Positions 6,957-7,670 of a stretch of 7,670 bases of DNA are shown in pieces. The translations under genes and the position numbers were made by a program. The notes beneath the pieces are model-generated. The model was given only the letters and a program-made list of their open reading frames with translations. It was not told where the DNA came from and did no database searches. Position 1 is the first letter of the stretch, and the number at the start of each line of letters is the position of its first letter. The DNA is from Lachnospiraceae bacterium (lineage in GTDB: Bacteria > Bacillota > Clostridia > Lachnospirales > Lachnospiraceae): assembly GCA_014804285.1 (NCBI GenBank), contig JAAVAA010000018.1, positions 16,481 through 24,150 of the forward strand, written 5' to 3'.

Positions 6957-7670
6957 ATGTCGATTGTAATAGATGCACAGAGGAGACTATTTACTTTACA
7001 TACCCGGAATACAACATATCAGATGAAGGCGGACAGCTTTGGAACTTTACTTCATGTATATTATGGGGGACGGACGGATGACAGTGATAAGTCTTATACT
7101 ATTTGCAGGAAGGACAGAGGATTTTCGGGTAATCCCTATGAGCTGGGAAGGGATTATAAGGATTATTCTTTAGATGTTCTTCCACAGGAATATAGCTGCT
7201 ATGGAACAGGAGATTATCGTATCAGTGCGTTGAAGATACAAAATGCAGACGGAAGCTTTGCTGCAATGCTCCGTTATAAGGACTATAAGGTAAGTAAAGG
7301 GAAATATTCCATACCAAATCTTCCGGCAGTGTATGCAGAAGAAAATGAAGCAGACACTTTGGAAGTTATTTTAGAAGATCCGTCATCGAAGGTAGAAGTA
7401 CATCTCCTATATGGGGTGCTGGAAGCAAACGATATCATTACCCGTGCCGTGAAAATTATCAATCAGGGAAATGACAGGATCATATTACAGAAAGCTGCCA
7501 GTATGAATCTGGACTGGATAAACGGCGAGTATGAATGGATGACTTTTTATGGCGGTCATGTGATGGAAAGAAATGCGCAGAGAAGTGAGCTTGATCATGG
7601 TATTCACTCTATAGGCAGTGTGAGGGGCACTTCCAGCCATCATTACAATCCGTTTGTCATTGTCAGTGAT
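6957..7670 (+). CDS. GH36 alpha-galactosidase, N-terminal part, 3'-truncated by window edge
   Basis: The first 238 residues of a canonical bacterial GH36 alpha-galactosidase (full-length relatives are about 720-740 residues), open to the last base of the window. This part corresponds to the N-terminal beta-supersandwich domain. Recognisable conserved stretches are CYGTGDYR (81-88), LPAVYAEE (122-129), DIITRAVKIIN (159-169), YGGHVMERNAQR (198-209) and SVRGTSSHHYNPF (221-233), the last matching the RG.SSH..NPF signature of the family. The catalytic barrel with its nucleophile and acid/base lies beyond the edge, so activity cannot be confirmed here. There is no signal peptide, implying a cytoplasmic enzyme acting on imported melibiose or raffinose-family sugars. 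GGAGG at 6943-6947 with a 9-base spacer supports ATG 6957; the in-frame ATG at 6951 would add only two residues and sits too close to the site. Confidence 0.92.
   Translation, partial: MSIVIDAQRRLFTLHTRNTTYQMKADSFGTLLHVYYGGRTDDSDKSYTICRKDRGFSGNPYELGRDYKDYSLDVLPQEYSCYGTGDYRISALKIQNADGSFAAMLRYKDYKVSKGKYSIPNLPAVYAEENEADTLEVILEDPSSKVEVHLLYGVLEANDIITRAVKIINQGNDRIILQKAASMNLDWINGEYEWMTFYGGHVMERNAQRSELDHGIHSIGSVRGTSSHHYNPFVIVSD

Overview
This window looks like part of an alpha-galactoside utilisation locus from a Gram-positive Clostridia-type bacterium, most likely a gut-associated member of the Lachnospiraceae. That placement is inferred from the moderate GC content, the strong GGAGG-type ribosome binding sites, the LplB/YtcP-type sugar permeases and the protein flavour. 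No taxonomic marker gene is present. All seven genes lie on the + strand with short gaps. No gap exceeds 300 bases, and there are no RNA genes, mobile elements or CRISPR arrays.

Layout. Bases 1-1026 are the 3' part of a GH27 alpha-galactosidase whose N-terminus lies off the left edge. Bases 1030-1239 encode a 69-residue protein with two CxxC pairs, starting three bases after the GH27 stop. Bases 1264-3300 encode a large GH36-type enzyme of the seed-imbibition (Sip1)/raffinose-synthase branch. After a 70-base gap comes a three-gene sugar ABC importer of the CUT1/LplABC type: solute-binding protein (3371-5014), first permease (5030-5941) and second permease (5953-6837). A gap of about 120 bases then holds a short palindrome, a stem-loop and a possible weak promoter. 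It is followed by the 5' part of a canonical GH36 alpha-galactosidase (6957 to the right edge).

How it fits together (inference). The binding protein would capture an alpha-galactoside such as melibiose, a raffinose-family oligosaccharide or a galactomannan fragment. The two permeases would import it, powered by an ATPase encoded elsewhere. Three structurally distinct alpha-galactosidase-type enzymes would then release galactose, possibly dividing the work by substrate size or linkage. The first six genes are tightly spaced and probably form one transcript. The last gene may be partly uncoupled by the stem-loop and a promoter of its own.

The most notable points are the uncharacterised CxxC/CxxC protein between two glycosidase genes, the bacterial Sip1-like enzyme whose reaction cannot be predicted from sequence, and a binding protein without a recognisable lipobox. 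I found no clearly new system; the locus reads as a sugar-utilisation operon with a few unusual parts.
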